Below, piece after piece: positions 24,039-32,159 of a stretch of 64,000 bases of DNA. Source of the DNA: Halorubrum trapanicum (GTDB lineage: Archaea; Halobacteriota; Halobacteria; Halobacteriales; Haloferacaceae); the NCBI RefSeq assembly GCF_017873555.1, contig NZ_JAGGKE010000009.1:62001-126000 (forward strand), given 5' to 3'. Below the pieces are notes generated by a model. That model ran no database searches. It was not told the origin of the DNA and saw only the letters and a list, made by a program, of their open reading frames with translations. The position numbers and the translations under genes were made by a program. The stretch's first letter is position 1; the number at the start of each line of letters is the position of its first letter.

Positions 24039-25760
24039 TCAGTCGTCGGCGGTCGCGCGGCTCCCGGCGTCGAGTCCGTCGCCGTGGTCGGGAACCGTGC
24101 CGTCGTCGTTCCAGCCGCGGAGCGCGTAGTACTCGGAGAGCGCCGCGTCGAACCCCTCGATCGCGTCCGCGTACGGGAGGGTATCGTCGCCCCGGTCGAA
24201 GCCGCGGGCGTTGTTGAACGCGCGCTCCAGTTCCACGATTCGCGCGCCGAGCGACTGGAGCGCGTCGTAGTCGGCGTCGAGCAGCGCCGCGAGCCGGTCG
24301 TCGGTGACGGTGCCCCGAGAGAACTTACAGATCACCGCCGAGTCGAGGACCGCGTTGCGGTTCTCCTTCGCGACGAGCTTCTCGGGTTTCCCCTCCAGCC
24401 CCTCGGGGTCGAGTGCGTCGTCGGGGTCGACGAGCGGGTACTCGTAGGGGTAAAACTCTCCGTACATGTGGTCGGCGCCGCGGTTCGCGGTCGCGAACGC
24501 CAGCCCCTGCCCGTTGAGCGCGCGCCCGTCGTGGCCGGCGAACGCCATCCCCTTCACCGTCCAGTCCTCGGCGCCGAACTCCTCGTGGGCGCGGTGGACG
24601 CCCTCGGCGAGCTTGTCGCCGACGCCCTCGCGGTAGGCGATCTGCTCGACGAGCGAGCGGACCAGCCCCGCGTTGCCGAACTCGTCTTCGCTCTCTAAGA
24701 ACATCGAGACGACGTCGCCACAGGAGATGGTGTCCAGCCCCAGCTCGTCGCACAGCTCGTTCGCGCGCATCACGTCGACGACGTCGTCGACGCCCGCGTT
24801 CGACCCGAACGCCATCACCGTCTCGAACTCCGGTCCCTCCGTCTCGACGCCCGTCTCCTCGTCGCGGGTGGGGAGCTTACAGGCGAACGCGCACTGCGAG
24901 CAGGTCCCCTTCTTGTACTTCTTCTCTGCGACGCGGTCGCCGGAGATGCCCTCGACGCCCTCGAAGGAGGTCTCGGCGAAGTAGTACGACGGGAGCGCGT
25001 CGACCTCGTTCGCCAGCTCCGTCACGCTCGTCGTCCCCTGCCGTTTCATGATCGAGTCGGAGGTGGCCGCCTCGCGGTGGACCTCGCCCGCCTCGTCGGG
25101 CCAGTCGAGGTCGAGTTCGGCGGCCGCCTCTCCGTCGAAGGTGAGCGCCTTCACGCCCTTCGAGCCGAGGACCGCACCCAGCCCGCCGCGGCCGAACGCC
25201 CGCGTGTCCGAGGTCATGACCGACGCGAACCGCACCGCGTTCTCGCCCGCGGGACCGATACAGGCGACGTGTTCCGGCTCCAGGTCGCGCGTCTCCGCGA
25301 ACCGATCCGACACGGCCGACACCTCGGCCTCCGCCAGGTCCGGGACCGCCTCGAAGGTCACGTCCGGCTCGCCGTCCGCGCCGACCTCGCGGACGTGGAC
25401 CGCGAGCAGGTCGTCGCTCGCGCCCACGAGTTCGACCGCGGCGTACCCCGCGCCGGTGAAGTTCCGCGAGAGGAACCCGCCCGCGTTCGACGAGCACAAG
25501 CCGTTCGTCAGCGGCGAGAGGCTCGTGGCGGCCATCCGTCCCGTGTAGGAGGTCGTCGAGTACTGCATCGGTCCCGTGGAGAAGTACAGCCGATTCTCGG
25601 GTCCGAGGGGGTCGGCGTCGAACGGGATCCGGTCGTACGCGAGCGACGTGTTGAGCCCGCGGCCGCCGACGAACGTCGCGAGCCGGTCGTCGATCGCCGT
25701 CGTCGACGCGGTCCGCTCCGTCAGGTCGATCGTGAGGAGCGGTCCCTGTGCGTGTCTCAT
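24039..25760 (-). CDS. tungsten-type aldehyde ferredoxin oxidoreductase family protein
   Basis: The 573-residue protein matches the AOR family end to end: N-terminal LLTIDLTERTA, GGRGLNTSLAYDRIP, GRGGLGAVLGSKGVKAL for the pterin cofactor, and the cluster-binding C-x2-C-x3-C (Cys287, Cys290, Cys294 in CSQCAFAC), with the distal Cys in DSAVICKFSRG. AORs oxidise aldehydes to acids using a tungsten bis-pterin and pass electrons to ferredoxin. Length is slightly below the 600 typical of Pyrococcus AOR. TTTTATCG near 25787-25794 would give a leaderless mRNA. The start codon lies in the tip of a perfect dyad, and repeat element copy B lies upstream on the same strand. Confidence 0.88.
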   Translation of the reverse strand: MRHAQGPLLTIDLTERTASTTAIDDRLATFVGGRGLNTSLAYDRIPFDADPLGPENRLYFSTGPMQYSTTSYTGRMAATSLSPLTNGLCSSNAGGFLSRNFTGAGYAAVELVGASDDLLAVHVREVGADGEPDVTFEAVPDLAEAEVSAVSDRFAETRDLEPEHVACIGPAGENAVRFASVMTSDTRAFGRGGLGAVLGSKGVKALTFDGEAAAELDLDWPDEAGEVHREAATSDSIMKRQGTTSVTELANEVDALPSYYFAETSFEGVEGISGDRVAEKKYKKGTCSQCAFACKLPTRDEETGVETEGPEFETVMAFGSNAGVDDVVDVMRANELCDELGLDTISCGDVVSMFLESEDEFGNAGLVRSLVEQIAYREGVGDKLAEGVHRAHEEFGAEDWTVKGMAFAGHDGRALNGQGLAFATANRGADHMYGEFYPYEYPLVDPDDALDPEGLEGKPEKLVAKENRNAVLDSAVICKFSRGTVTDDRLAALLDADYDALQSLGARIVELERAFNNARGFDRGDDTLPYADAIEGFDAALSEYYALRGWNDDGTVPDHGDGLDAGSRATADD

Positions 25761-25769
25761 GGAGACACG
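25751..25769 (-). promoter_or_regulatory. perfect 8-bp dyad centred on the AOR start codon
   Basis: On the minus strand CGTGTCTC-CAT-GAGACACG places the AUG in the three-base loop and first paired base. In RNA this could hide the start codon; as DNA it could be an operator at the transcription start of a leaderless gene. The arms code R-H at the protein end, so coding need alone does not explain the symmetry. Confidence 0.5.
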
Positions 25770-25837
25770 GAGCGAGCGAGCGGCGATAAAACTCGGGGTG
25801 GGACCGTGGTTTAAACACAGTCGGCGGCGGCGCAATT

Positions 25838-26250
25838 GCTTATAACTCACAATGCGGTGGCGTGTGCCGACGAGCGGCCGAAGGCCGTGAGTCGCACGCG
25901 CGAGGGAGTCTACCGGTCGGAGCAAAGCGGAGACCGGTAGACGAGGCTGGGGAGGCGTGAGGTGCGGTCTCGCGAGCGACCGAAGGGAGCGAGCGGGAGC
26001 ACGGAAGTCGCAGCCCGCGCAGCGAACGAAGTGAATGAGCAGGACCGTCTTCCGGCGGTTACGGTGCTGGGCGGGACACGAAGGGGCAGCCGGGAGGACG
26101 AAGACGCGCGACGCAAGGACCGCAGGGAGCGAGTGAAACGAGCGACTGAGGACCACAGCGAGCGCATCGAGTCCTCCCGGCTGGGGCTTTGGCGGTGTCC
26201 GCCGTCGATCTGCTGGCAGCTATTTATAAGCGATCGGCTGGGGGGTTTGG
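25838..26250 (-). repeat. structured intergenic element, copy B
   Basis: Read on the minus strand this copy has one full TATA module (TTATAAATA, 26229-26221; CCAAAGCCCCAGCCG, 26192-26178) and a degenerate first box (26250-26235). Stem 1 is a perfect 13-bp pair, 26183-26171 with 26099-26087 (CAGCCGGGAGGAC and its complement). Stem 2 is a perfect 11-bp pair at 25942-25932 and 25918-25908, GTCTACCGGTC, different in sequence from copies A and C. Stem 3 lies at about 25898-25862. The end TTATAA is at 25840-25845. It sits between vapBC and the AOR gene, in the AOR direction; the rest of the 550-bp gap holds the AOR promoter. Confidence 0.8.
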
Positions 26251-26310
26251 CGGTGTCCTGCCCCAGGGGCATTGATGAGTTCGTGAGAAAGTCACTCACA
26301 CCAAAACCCG

Positions 26311-26739
26311 CTAACTGAAGGGGTTGTCAGCGGTCTCCAACCGCGTAAAGCCGTCAATTACGTCGAAGTCATCATCGAAGGAGTAGAGGTACTCAATGCC
26401 CTCTCTATTCAGGTACGCGACAATGGTCGCGTCCACGAACGAGAGTTCGCTGTGTTGGCGGAAAAGCGGCTGTGCGGCGTTGAAATCCACTTTCGGGGAG
26501 TGGACAATCTCGAAATGCGCGCCCTCGATAAGCCGATCCAGCAGTCGGTTCGCGGCGTCTGCGCCGAGTTGTTCGCGAGAGAGGTTCAGTAGCTCCGCGA
26601 CGACGTAGTCCGTCAGGACGGCGTTCGGCAGTTCCCCGTGGTCGATTCCGCGGACGATCTCCAGCGCGCGGTCGTGGTATTCGTCGCGGGCGCTGGCACT
26701 GGCGAAGGGGACGTTCGTGTCCAAGAGGGCGACCGCCAT
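26311..26739 (-). CDS. vapC: PIN-domain toxin VapC
   Basis: The 142-residue PIN protein starts MAVALLDTNVPFASASARDE (first catalytic Asp in LLDTN) and keeps the acidic triad: Glu in VVAELLNLS and Asp in LSFVDATIVAYL, with a final FDDDFDVIDGFTR. VapC toxins are Mg2+-dependent RNases that cut tRNA or rRNA. Its start overlaps the antitoxin stop by one base (TGATG). Codon use and GC are lower than in the neighbours, in line with transfer. The stop at 26311 is 60 bp from repeat element copy B. Confidence 0.9.
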   Translation of the reverse strand: MAVALLDTNVPFASASARDEYHDRALEIVRGIDHGELPNAVLTDYVVAELLNLSREQLGADAANRLLDRLIEGAHFEIVHSPKVDFNAAQPLFRQHSELSFVDATIVAYLNREGIEYLYSFDDDFDVIDGFTRLETADNPFS

Positions 26740-26984
26740 CACTCCCCTCCGAACTCGGCCTCCGCTTCGACGGCGTTCGTCTCGCCGGCGTCCACGGGTT
26801 CGAAATCGTCGAACACGCCCTCGCGTTGATGGACGATCTCGACCGAGAGCGCACCGTCTTCGTCTGTGGTCCACCGGAGTTTGTCACCCGGCTCGATGTC
26901 GAGTCGCTGGCGGAGGTCTGCCGGGATCGTGACCATCCCCCGATCGCTGACCGTCGTTTCTTCGGACCTCTCTTCAGTCGCCAT
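26739..26984 (-). CDS. vapB: AbrB/SpoVT-type antitoxin VapB
   Basis: The 81-residue protein has a swapped-hairpin DNA-binding N-terminus (VSDRGMVTIPADLRQRLDIE, then PGDKLRWTTDEDG), the AbrB/MazE-type fold. The acidic C-terminal part (VFDDFEPVDAGETNAVEAEA) should bind and block VapC. It precedes vapC with a one-base overlap. A pair of ACATGT palindromes 12 bp apart lies 28-45 bp before the start and is the likely operator for self-repression. Confidence 0.87.
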   Translation of the reverse strand: MATEERSEETTVSDRGMVTIPADLRQRLDIEPGDKLRWTTDEDGALSVEIVHQREGVFDDFEPVDAGETNAVEAEAEFGGE

Positions 26985-27011
26985 ATCGTGTTATTCCGGT
27001 TCGACTCCAAT

Positions 27012-27029
27012 ACATGTTTCTCCACATGT
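27012..27029. promoter_or_regulatory. twin ACATGT sites, candidate VapBC operator
   Basis: ACATGT occurs at 27012-27017 and 27024-27029, and the second is extended to CCACATGTGG. Both are self-complementary and spaced 12 bp centre to centre, close to one helical turn, as expected for an AbrB-fold antitoxin dimer pair. They lie just upstream of the vapB promoter (ATTCCGGTTCGACTCCAAT region). Confidence 0.5.
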
Positions 27030-27074
27030 GGGGGAATAGGCAGTCGAAGATGCGGCTTCACCGTGCTTCTGAAG

Positions 27075-27602
27075 TTAATCGTCGAGAACGTAGTGCGTCA
27101 CCGCGTCCGCCCCGGACTCCGCCGTCTCAAGCGTCGCGACCCGGAAGGCGTCGTCCGCGCCGTCGACCGGAATCGGAAGCCCGCCCGGATTCACGCGGAC
27201 GGTCCCACCGCGCGCTTCGACGCCGTGCGCGTGGGTGTGTCCGTGGAGGACGTAGTCGTAGTCGCCGCAGTCGACGAGCGCGTCGACGACGAGGTCGCTG
27301 GTCCCGTGGGTGACCGCGACGTCGACGGCGTCCGCCGCCCTCCCGCCCTCGAACGAGAGCGCGGCGGCCTCGCCGTGGTACTCGCCGAACGCCTCGACCG
27401 TCGACTCGACCGCCCACTCCCCGTCGTTGTTCCCGCGGACCGCGTGGAAGTCGAAGTCCGCGTCGAACGGCGTCACCGAGAAGGGCGCGACGAAGTCGCC
27501 GCAGTGGACGACCGCGTCGACGCCCTCGCGCTCGAACAGCGAGACGGCCGCCTCGACCGCGGTCAGGTCGTCGTGCGTGTCGGAGACGATGCCGATCAGC
27601 AT
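27075..27602 (-). CDS. YfcE/MJ0936-type metallophosphoesterase
   Basis: The 175-residue protein carries the calcineurin-like motifs in order: MLIGIVSDTHDD (D-x-H), VVHCGDFV (GD), VRGNNDGEW (GNxD), VTHGTSD, and HGHTHAHGVE (GHTH). It is a two-metal phosphodiesterase acting on small substrates; MJ0936-like proteins cleave cyclic and model phosphodiesters in vitro. The true substrate is unknown. Single gene, facing vapBC on the same strand with a 90-bp gap. Confidence 0.88.
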   Translation of the reverse strand: MLIGIVSDTHDDLTAVEAAVSLFEREGVDAVVHCGDFVAPFSVTPFDADFDFHAVRGNNDGEWAVESTVEAFGEYHGEAAALSFEGGRAADAVDVAVTHGTSDLVVDALVDCGDYDYVLHGHTHAHGVEARGGTVRVNPGGLPIPVDGADDAFRVATLETAESGADAVTHYVLDD

Positions 27603-27657
27603 GTGCGCCGGGAGGCGGGCGCGGCACTTGAATTCCGTGCCACCGAGGGTTCTCCGC

Positions 27658-28659
27658 CTACTCCCCGGTCAGCGCCTCGCTCGCGGGCGCGAAGTCGATG
27701 GTCTGCCCGCGTCCCTTCTCGCTCGCGCGCTCGTACAGCATGTGCGCGGCCGCGACCGTCTCCACGCCAGTCCCGCCGGAGTCGAAGACCGTCACCTCCT
27801 CGTCGCTCGTCCGCCCGGGGTGGTCGCCGGCGACGGCCTCTCCGAGGTCGGCCGCGATGCCCTCGCCCGCCTCGATCAGGCCGGCGTCGACCGCGGCGAG
27901 GTACGACCCGGCGTCCTGCGTCGCGCGCGCTCGGAGGTCGGGGACGTACGTCGCCCGCGCGACGAGTTCGGGCGGCAGTTCGTTCTTTTCCGGGTCGTAC
28001 TGTCCCATCGCCGTGACGTGGGTCCCCGGCTCCACGTCGGCGTCGTCGAGCACGGGGTCGCTCGCGGTCGTCGCGGTGATCACGACGTCGGCGCCCGCCA
28101 GCGCGTCGCTCGCGCTCGCGACCGCCGACACCTCGGCGTCGAGGCGCTCGTCGAAGTCGGCGGCGAACGACTCCCGACTTTCCGGAGTCGGGGAGAAGAC
28201 GCGGACCGCCTCGAACGCGCGGACCGTCGCGGTCGCCGCGACCTGCCCGCGCGCCTGCGCGCCGCTGCCGATCACGGCGAGTTCGGTCGCGTCGTCGCGG
28301 GCGAGCGCGTCGACCGCGACCGCCCCGGCAGCGCCCGTTTTAAACGGGTTCATCGACGCGCCGTCGATCAGCGCGAGCGGCGCGCCGGAGTCGGCGTCGA
28401 ACAGCGGCGTCATGAACCACGCGTCCTCCGCGCCGAAGCCGGCGGAGTAGGCGTAGCCGCCCATCGCGCCCGTCTCTGGGAGGACGGCGGCGTACGTCGT
28501 GAACATCCCCGCCGGCTCGCGGTTGAGAAGCTTCGTCCGCGGCTCCGCGGGCGCGCCCTCGCCGACCTGTCGGTAGGCGTCGCGCACGGCGGCGACGTAG
28601 TCGGCCGGCTCCGCGAGGTCGTCGACCTCGGAACTCGTGAGGAACAGGGCGTCGGTCAT
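27658..28659 (-). CDS. ornithine cyclodeaminase / mu-crystallin family protein
   Basis: The 333-residue protein has the family fold: an N-terminal substrate domain with MGGYAYSAGF and LIDGASMNPFKTGAAGAVA (here the usual T-x-x-R-T-A-A is changed), and a Rossmann domain with VIGSGAQARGQVAA and VITATTASDPVL. Members act as ornithine cyclodeaminases, alanine dehydrogenases or ketimine reductases. The haloarchaeal group is often annotated as alanine dehydrogenase. The substrate lysine and arginine positions differ from bacterial ornithine cyclodeaminase, so I leave the reaction open. Confidence 0.8.
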   Translation of the reverse strand: MTDALFLTSSEVDDLAEPADYVAAVRDAYRQVGEGAPAEPRTKLLNREPAGMFTTYAAVLPETGAMGGYAYSAGFGAEDAWFMTPLFDADSGAPLALIDGASMNPFKTGAAGAVAVDALARDDATELAVIGSGAQARGQVAATATVRAFEAVRVFSPTPESRESFAADFDERLDAEVSAVASASDALAGADVVITATTASDPVLDDADVEPGTHVTAMGQYDPEKNELPPELVARATYVPDLRARATQDAGSYLAAVDAGLIEAGEGIAADLGEAVAGDHPGRTSDEEVTVFDSGGTGVETVAAAHMLYERASEKGRGQTIDFAPASEALTGE

Positions 28660-28717
28660 ACCCGGCCAGTCGGGGCGCGGGGACTAAACGGTACAGGACG
28701 CGGCGATCGGTCGAGGG

Positions 28718-28963
28718 TCACGCGGACGACTGCCCGCCCGGTCCGGTCTCGCCTCGACCGGGACGCGACGCCTCCGCGACCGCGGAGCCGTCGTCGCTGA
28801 CTGGTGCCCTGACGAACACCGCGTGGGCCATCACGGCGGCCGCCGCCGCCGCGCCCGCGGGCATCGCCGACGTCAACGACAGCCCGGCCAGAGAGAGGAG
28901 CGCGGTCACACCGATCAGCGCTGCCGGGATGAGCCCGAGGACGTAGTCGTAGTATCCAGTCAT
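28718..28963 (-). CDS. 81-residue two-span membrane protein
   Basis: MTGYYDYVLGLIPAALIGVT begins the first hydrophobic helix (about 8-28) and SAMPAGAAAAAAVMAHAVFV the second (about 32-52). A disordered polar tail of 30 residues follows. Haloarchaea have many such small proteins starting M-T-x-Y-Y-D-Y-V-L; function unknown. GGTATTAAATC at 28991-29001 provides the TATA box on the minus strand about 30 nt before the start, in an AT-rich gap. Confidence 0.65.
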   Translation of the reverse strand: MTGYYDYVLGLIPAALIGVTALLSLAGLSLTSAMPAGAAAAAAVMAHAVFVRAPVSDDGSAVAEASRPGRGETGPGGQSSA

Positions 28964-29153
28964 GTTTCCATCGAATACTACTCGGAAATCGGTATTAAAT
29001 CTTTCCCGTGGTTCGGAGGTAGTTCGATTGTGAACACACGAATTTTACGCATAACTTATGACCGGTCCGAGACCGCGTCGACGCGATCGACGAGCTTCGC
29101 GACGAGTCGGAGAGAACGGCGGTCAGGCGCCGAGGTCGGACCGTGAAAAGCGA

Positions 29154-29564
29154 CTACCGGAGCCGGAAGTAGAGGGCTCGCCAGCCGCCGAGCGCGACGG
29201 AGCCGGTCACAAGGATGACGGCCGCGAAGGTGAGTTCGGCGCCGCCGCGGAAGACGAACGCGCGGAGAGCGAGCCCGACGACCGCCGCGGGGATCCACGA
29301 CCGAACGACGAGCGGGACCGACGACTTCGCCGTCTCGGCCGCGCCCGCGGAGTAGGCGCCGACGAGCGGCGCGATCAGGGCCCACGCGATCAGGAAGGGC
29401 GCGTACACCTCCGGCAGGTACAGCGGGTTCGCGGTCACGAACTCGACGGAGGTGTGGTTGAGCGTCCCGACGGTCAAAAGGAGGATCAACGCGATCACGT
29501 CCCCGACGGCGAGCGGCGCGGCGCCGCGGTCGAGGCGGGCGGCGAGAAACGGCGGAGCGTCCAT
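29154..29564 (-). CDS. DUF3054 membrane protein
   Basis: The 136-residue protein is predicted to cross the membrane four times (about 23-40, 53-72, 88-105, 112-130). The pattern GDVIALILLLTVGTLNH near the start, with the conserved G-D-x-x-x-L and N-H, and the ending GWRALYFRLR are typical of DUF3054, a membrane family of actinobacteria and haloarchaea with no assigned role. The gap downstream to 28964 holds the promoter of the neighbouring gene and nothing else I can identify. Confidence 0.8.
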   Translation of the reverse strand: MDAPPFLAARLDRGAAPLAVGDVIALILLLTVGTLNHTSVEFVTANPLYLPEVYAPFLIAWALIAPLVGAYSAGAAETAKSSVPLVVRSWIPAAVVGLALRAFVFRGGAELTFAAVILVTGSVALGGWRALYFRLR

Positions 29565-29658
29565 ACCGACCCGTGCGAGCCGCCCCCACTTTTACCGCAC
29601 GGATTCCGCGGCGCGGGGCGGCGGCGACCGGAGCCGGTCGAGGGCGACCGCTCCGTCG

Positions 29659-30906
29659 TCACTCGTACAGCGGGTGCGCCTCGCAGAGCTCGACGACGCG
29701 CTCGCCGGCCTCGTAGATGACGTCCTCGCTGTCGACGTTGTCGACGACGCGGTAGATCAGGTCGCCGACCTCCTCGATGGCCTCCGCGTCGAAGCCGCGG
29801 GTCGTCAGCCCGGCGGTACCCGCCCGGATCCCCGAGGGATCGAACGGCGACCGGGTCTCGCCGGGGACCGTGTTCCCGTTGAGGACGATGTTCGCGGCCG
29901 CGAGCGCGTCCTCCGCGTCGCCGCCGGAGAGGTCCGGATGGGAGTCGCGCAGGTCGGCCAGCACGAGGTGGTTGTCCGTGCCGCCGGAGACCAGAGAGAG
30001 ACCGTGCTCCTGCAGCGTCTCCGCGAGCACCTCGGCGTTGTCGACGACCTGCTGTGCGTACTCCTCGAACTCCGGCTCCAAGGCCTCCTTGAAGCCGACC
30101 GCCTTGCCGGCGACGTTGTGCATCAGCGGGCCGCCCTGCCCGCCGGGGAAGACGGCCGAGTCGACGTCGTCCGCGAACTCCTCGTCGCACATCACGATCC
30201 CGCCGCGGCCGGCGCGGATCGTCTTGTGGGTCGAGCCGGTGACGAAGTCGGCGACGCCCACCGGCGAGGGGTGGACGCCGGCCGCGACGAGGCCGGTGAT
30301 GTGCGCGATGTCCGCGAGGTGGTAGGCGTCGACCGCGTCGGCGGCCGCCTGAATCCGCTCCCACTCGACGGTGCGGGGGTACGCCGAGTAGCCCGAGACG
30401 ATGATGTCCGGATCGAACGACTCGGCCGCGGCGCGGAGGCCCTCGTAGTCGATGTACCCCGTCTCGGGGTCGACCTCGTACTGCTCGACGTCGTACAGCT
30501 TCCCCGTGAAGTTCGCGGGGTGACCGTGCGAGAGGTGGCCGCCGTGGTTGAGGTCCAGAGAGAGGATCTTGTCCCCCGGTTCGAGCACCGAGTAGTACAC
30601 CGCCTGGTTCGCCTGCGTGCCGGAGTGGGGCTGGACGTTGACGTGGTCGGCGCCCCACAGCTCCTTCGCGCGCTCGATCGCCAGCTCCTCGACCTCGTCG
30701 GCGTACTCGCAGCCGGCGTAGTATCGCGACCCCGGATACCCCTCGGCGTACTTGTTGGTGAGGACGCTCCCCTGCGCCTCCAGCACCGCCTCGCTCACGT
30801 GGTTCTCGCTCGCGATCATCGCGAGCGTCCGCTCCTGTCTGTCGCGCTCGCCAGCCAGCGCGTCGGCGACCGCCGGGTCGACCTCCCGGACGTGCTCGTG
30901 GTCCAT
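29659..30906 (-). CDS. glyA: serine hydroxymethyltransferase
   Basis: The 415-residue enzyme has the SHMT signatures: MIASENHVSEAVLEAQGSVL, NKYAEGYPGSRYYAGCEYAD, and the PLP lysine in VTGSTHKTIRAGRGG. It converts serine and tetrahydrofolate (or a related pterin in archaea) to glycine and the methylene carrier, supplying one-carbon units for thymidylate and methionine synthesis. MptA and the methionine synthase pair in this window belong to the same network. Transcribed alone; DUF3054 lies downstream after 94 bp. Confidence 0.94.
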   Translation of the reverse strand: MDHEHVREVDPAVADALAGERDRQERTLAMIASENHVSEAVLEAQGSVLTNKYAEGYPGSRYYAGCEYADEVEELAIERAKELWGADHVNVQPHSGTQANQAVYYSVLEPGDKILSLDLNHGGHLSHGHPANFTGKLYDVEQYEVDPETGYIDYEGLRAAAESFDPDIIVSGYSAYPRTVEWERIQAAADAVDAYHLADIAHITGLVAAGVHPSPVGVADFVTGSTHKTIRAGRGGIVMCDEEFADDVDSAVFPGGQGGPLMHNVAGKAVGFKEALEPEFEEYAQQVVDNAEVLAETLQEHGLSLVSGGTDNHLVLADLRDSHPDLSGGDAEDALAAANIVLNGNTVPGETRSPFDPSGIRAGTAGLTTRGFDAEAIEEVGDLIYRVVDNVDSEDVIYEAGERVVELCEAHPLYE

Positions 30907-30970
30907 GTGCGAACCCGGGCGCGACCGCGCATTAATCCTTCCGTCGCCGTCGGAAGTCGCCTCGTCGCGC

Positions 30971-31034
30971 CCGAGGACACGCCGCCGCACCCGTCGCCGT
31001 GTCCGAGGACACGCCACCGCGCCCGTCGCCGCGT
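30971..31034. repeat. 32-bp tandem repeat between glyA and tbsP
   Basis: CCGAGGACACGCCRCCGCRC plus CCGTCGCCGYGT occurs twice (30971-31002 and 31003-31034) followed by a partial CCGTCGCCG. It sits upstream of the glyA start (30906) in a 285-bp gap. Beyond it to 31191 the gap holds only the AT-rich tbsP promoter. Confidence 0.7.
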
Positions 31035-31191
31035 CCGTCGCCGCCCGGGGGAGAACTCCCGCTCGTCTCGTGTCGCTCTTCGATGAACAGAATATCCTAT
31101 TTTCGGCCGTTTCAGCCCCGCTACGTGAGTTGTTCGCTCTCTAAATCCCGTTAATATTAAATACGCAACTGACTTTTATACGGAGAGATAA

Positions 31192-32013
31192 ATGGTGTCG
31201 AATTTACTGGAAGCGGACGTCGAGGCGGCGCTCGAAGCGGCCTTTACCGGGGACGACGACGAGCTGCTCGTCGTGGACCCCTCGGCGGAGACGATCGTAT
31301 CGCTGGTCGAGACCGCCGTCGGGCGGGACGACCTCCCGAAACTGTCGATGCTCGCGGACGAACGCACGCTCAAGGACGTGTTGGACGACTTCGTCGTCGC
31401 GTCCCGGGCCGCGGACCTCGTCGCCGACGGCGCCCTGGACCTTCGGGTGCTCGACGGCGCGGTCGACAACGCCCTGTTCGTCTCCCCGTCCCGGGTCGTC
31501 GCGCTGGTCACCGTCGGGGAGGGCGTCGCCGCGCTCTCGACCGACGACGGCGAGTTCGTCGACGAGGTGTACGAGACCCACCGGAGCGCGTTCGACGACG
31601 CGGAGGCGTACACGCTCCGCACGCCGGCGATCAGCCGAGTCCGCGAGACGCTGGAGTCCGAGATCGGCGCCGAGGCCCGCGCCGACTTCGACGCCGTGCT
31701 CGACGCGGCCGAGAGCGACGAGACCGTCGACCTCGACGAGGTGACCGTCTCGCTGCTCGTCGCGGCGAAGAACGATGTGCTCCTCTACGACATCTCCAAG
31801 TGGGGCGAAGACGTCGGTATCGCCTCGAAGGCGACGTTCTCCCGGACGAAGACCCGGCTCGAAGACCTGGGGATCATCGACACCGAAAAGGTCCCGATCG
31901 ACGTCGGCCGACCGCGGCTCCGCCTGAAGCTCGGTGACGAGCGCCTCCGGGGCGTCGACGCCGAGGCGCTGGCCGCCGAGGCCGCCGAGATGATGGCCGC
32001 GACGCCCGCCTGA
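31192..32013 (+). CDS. tbsP: TbsP family transcriptional regulator
   Basis: The 273-residue protein opens MVSNLLEADVEAALEAAFTG and has the two-part layout of haloarchaeal TbsP (formerly DUF5821): an N-terminal sensor-like alpha-beta domain, and a C-terminal winged helix (about 180-255) with LLVAAKNDVLLYDISKWGED, KATFSRTKTRLEDLGIIDTE as recognition part. In Haloferax volcanii TbsP acts with TrmB on gluconeogenic gapII. An AT-rich TTAATATTAAATA at 31151-31163 is the likely TATA box of a leaderless mRNA. The region 32014-32159 downstream holds no gene. Confidence 0.85.
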   Translation: MVSNLLEADVEAALEAAFTGDDDELLVVDPSAETIVSLVETAVGRDDLPKLSMLADERTLKDVLDDFVVASRAADLVADGALDLRVLDGAVDNALFVSPSRVVALVTVGEGVAALSTDDGEFVDEVYETHRSAFDDAEAYTLRTPAISRVRETLESEIGAEARADFDAVLDAAESDETVDLDEVTVSLLVAAKNDVLLYDISKWGEDVGIASKATFSRTKTRLEDLGIIDTEKVPIDVGRPRLRLKLGDERLRGVDAEALAAEAAEMMAATPA

Positions 32014-32159
32014 CCGCGCGACCGAACGCTCCTCTTCGTCGTTCCCGCTCTGCTCCTCGCTCCCCCCGTTTCCCGCCGCGGTCCCGCGCGGCGCGTGCGC
32101 CGCTGCGCCGCTGCGCCGCGGACCCGCGGCTTTTTTTCGCCGCCTCGCGTCGACCGGGT

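Noticed and set aside
15282..26310. Insertion sequence or transposon responsible for the repeated elements
   Set aside because: No transposase frame, no terminal inverted repeats at the element ends, and no clear target-site duplication could be seen by eye.
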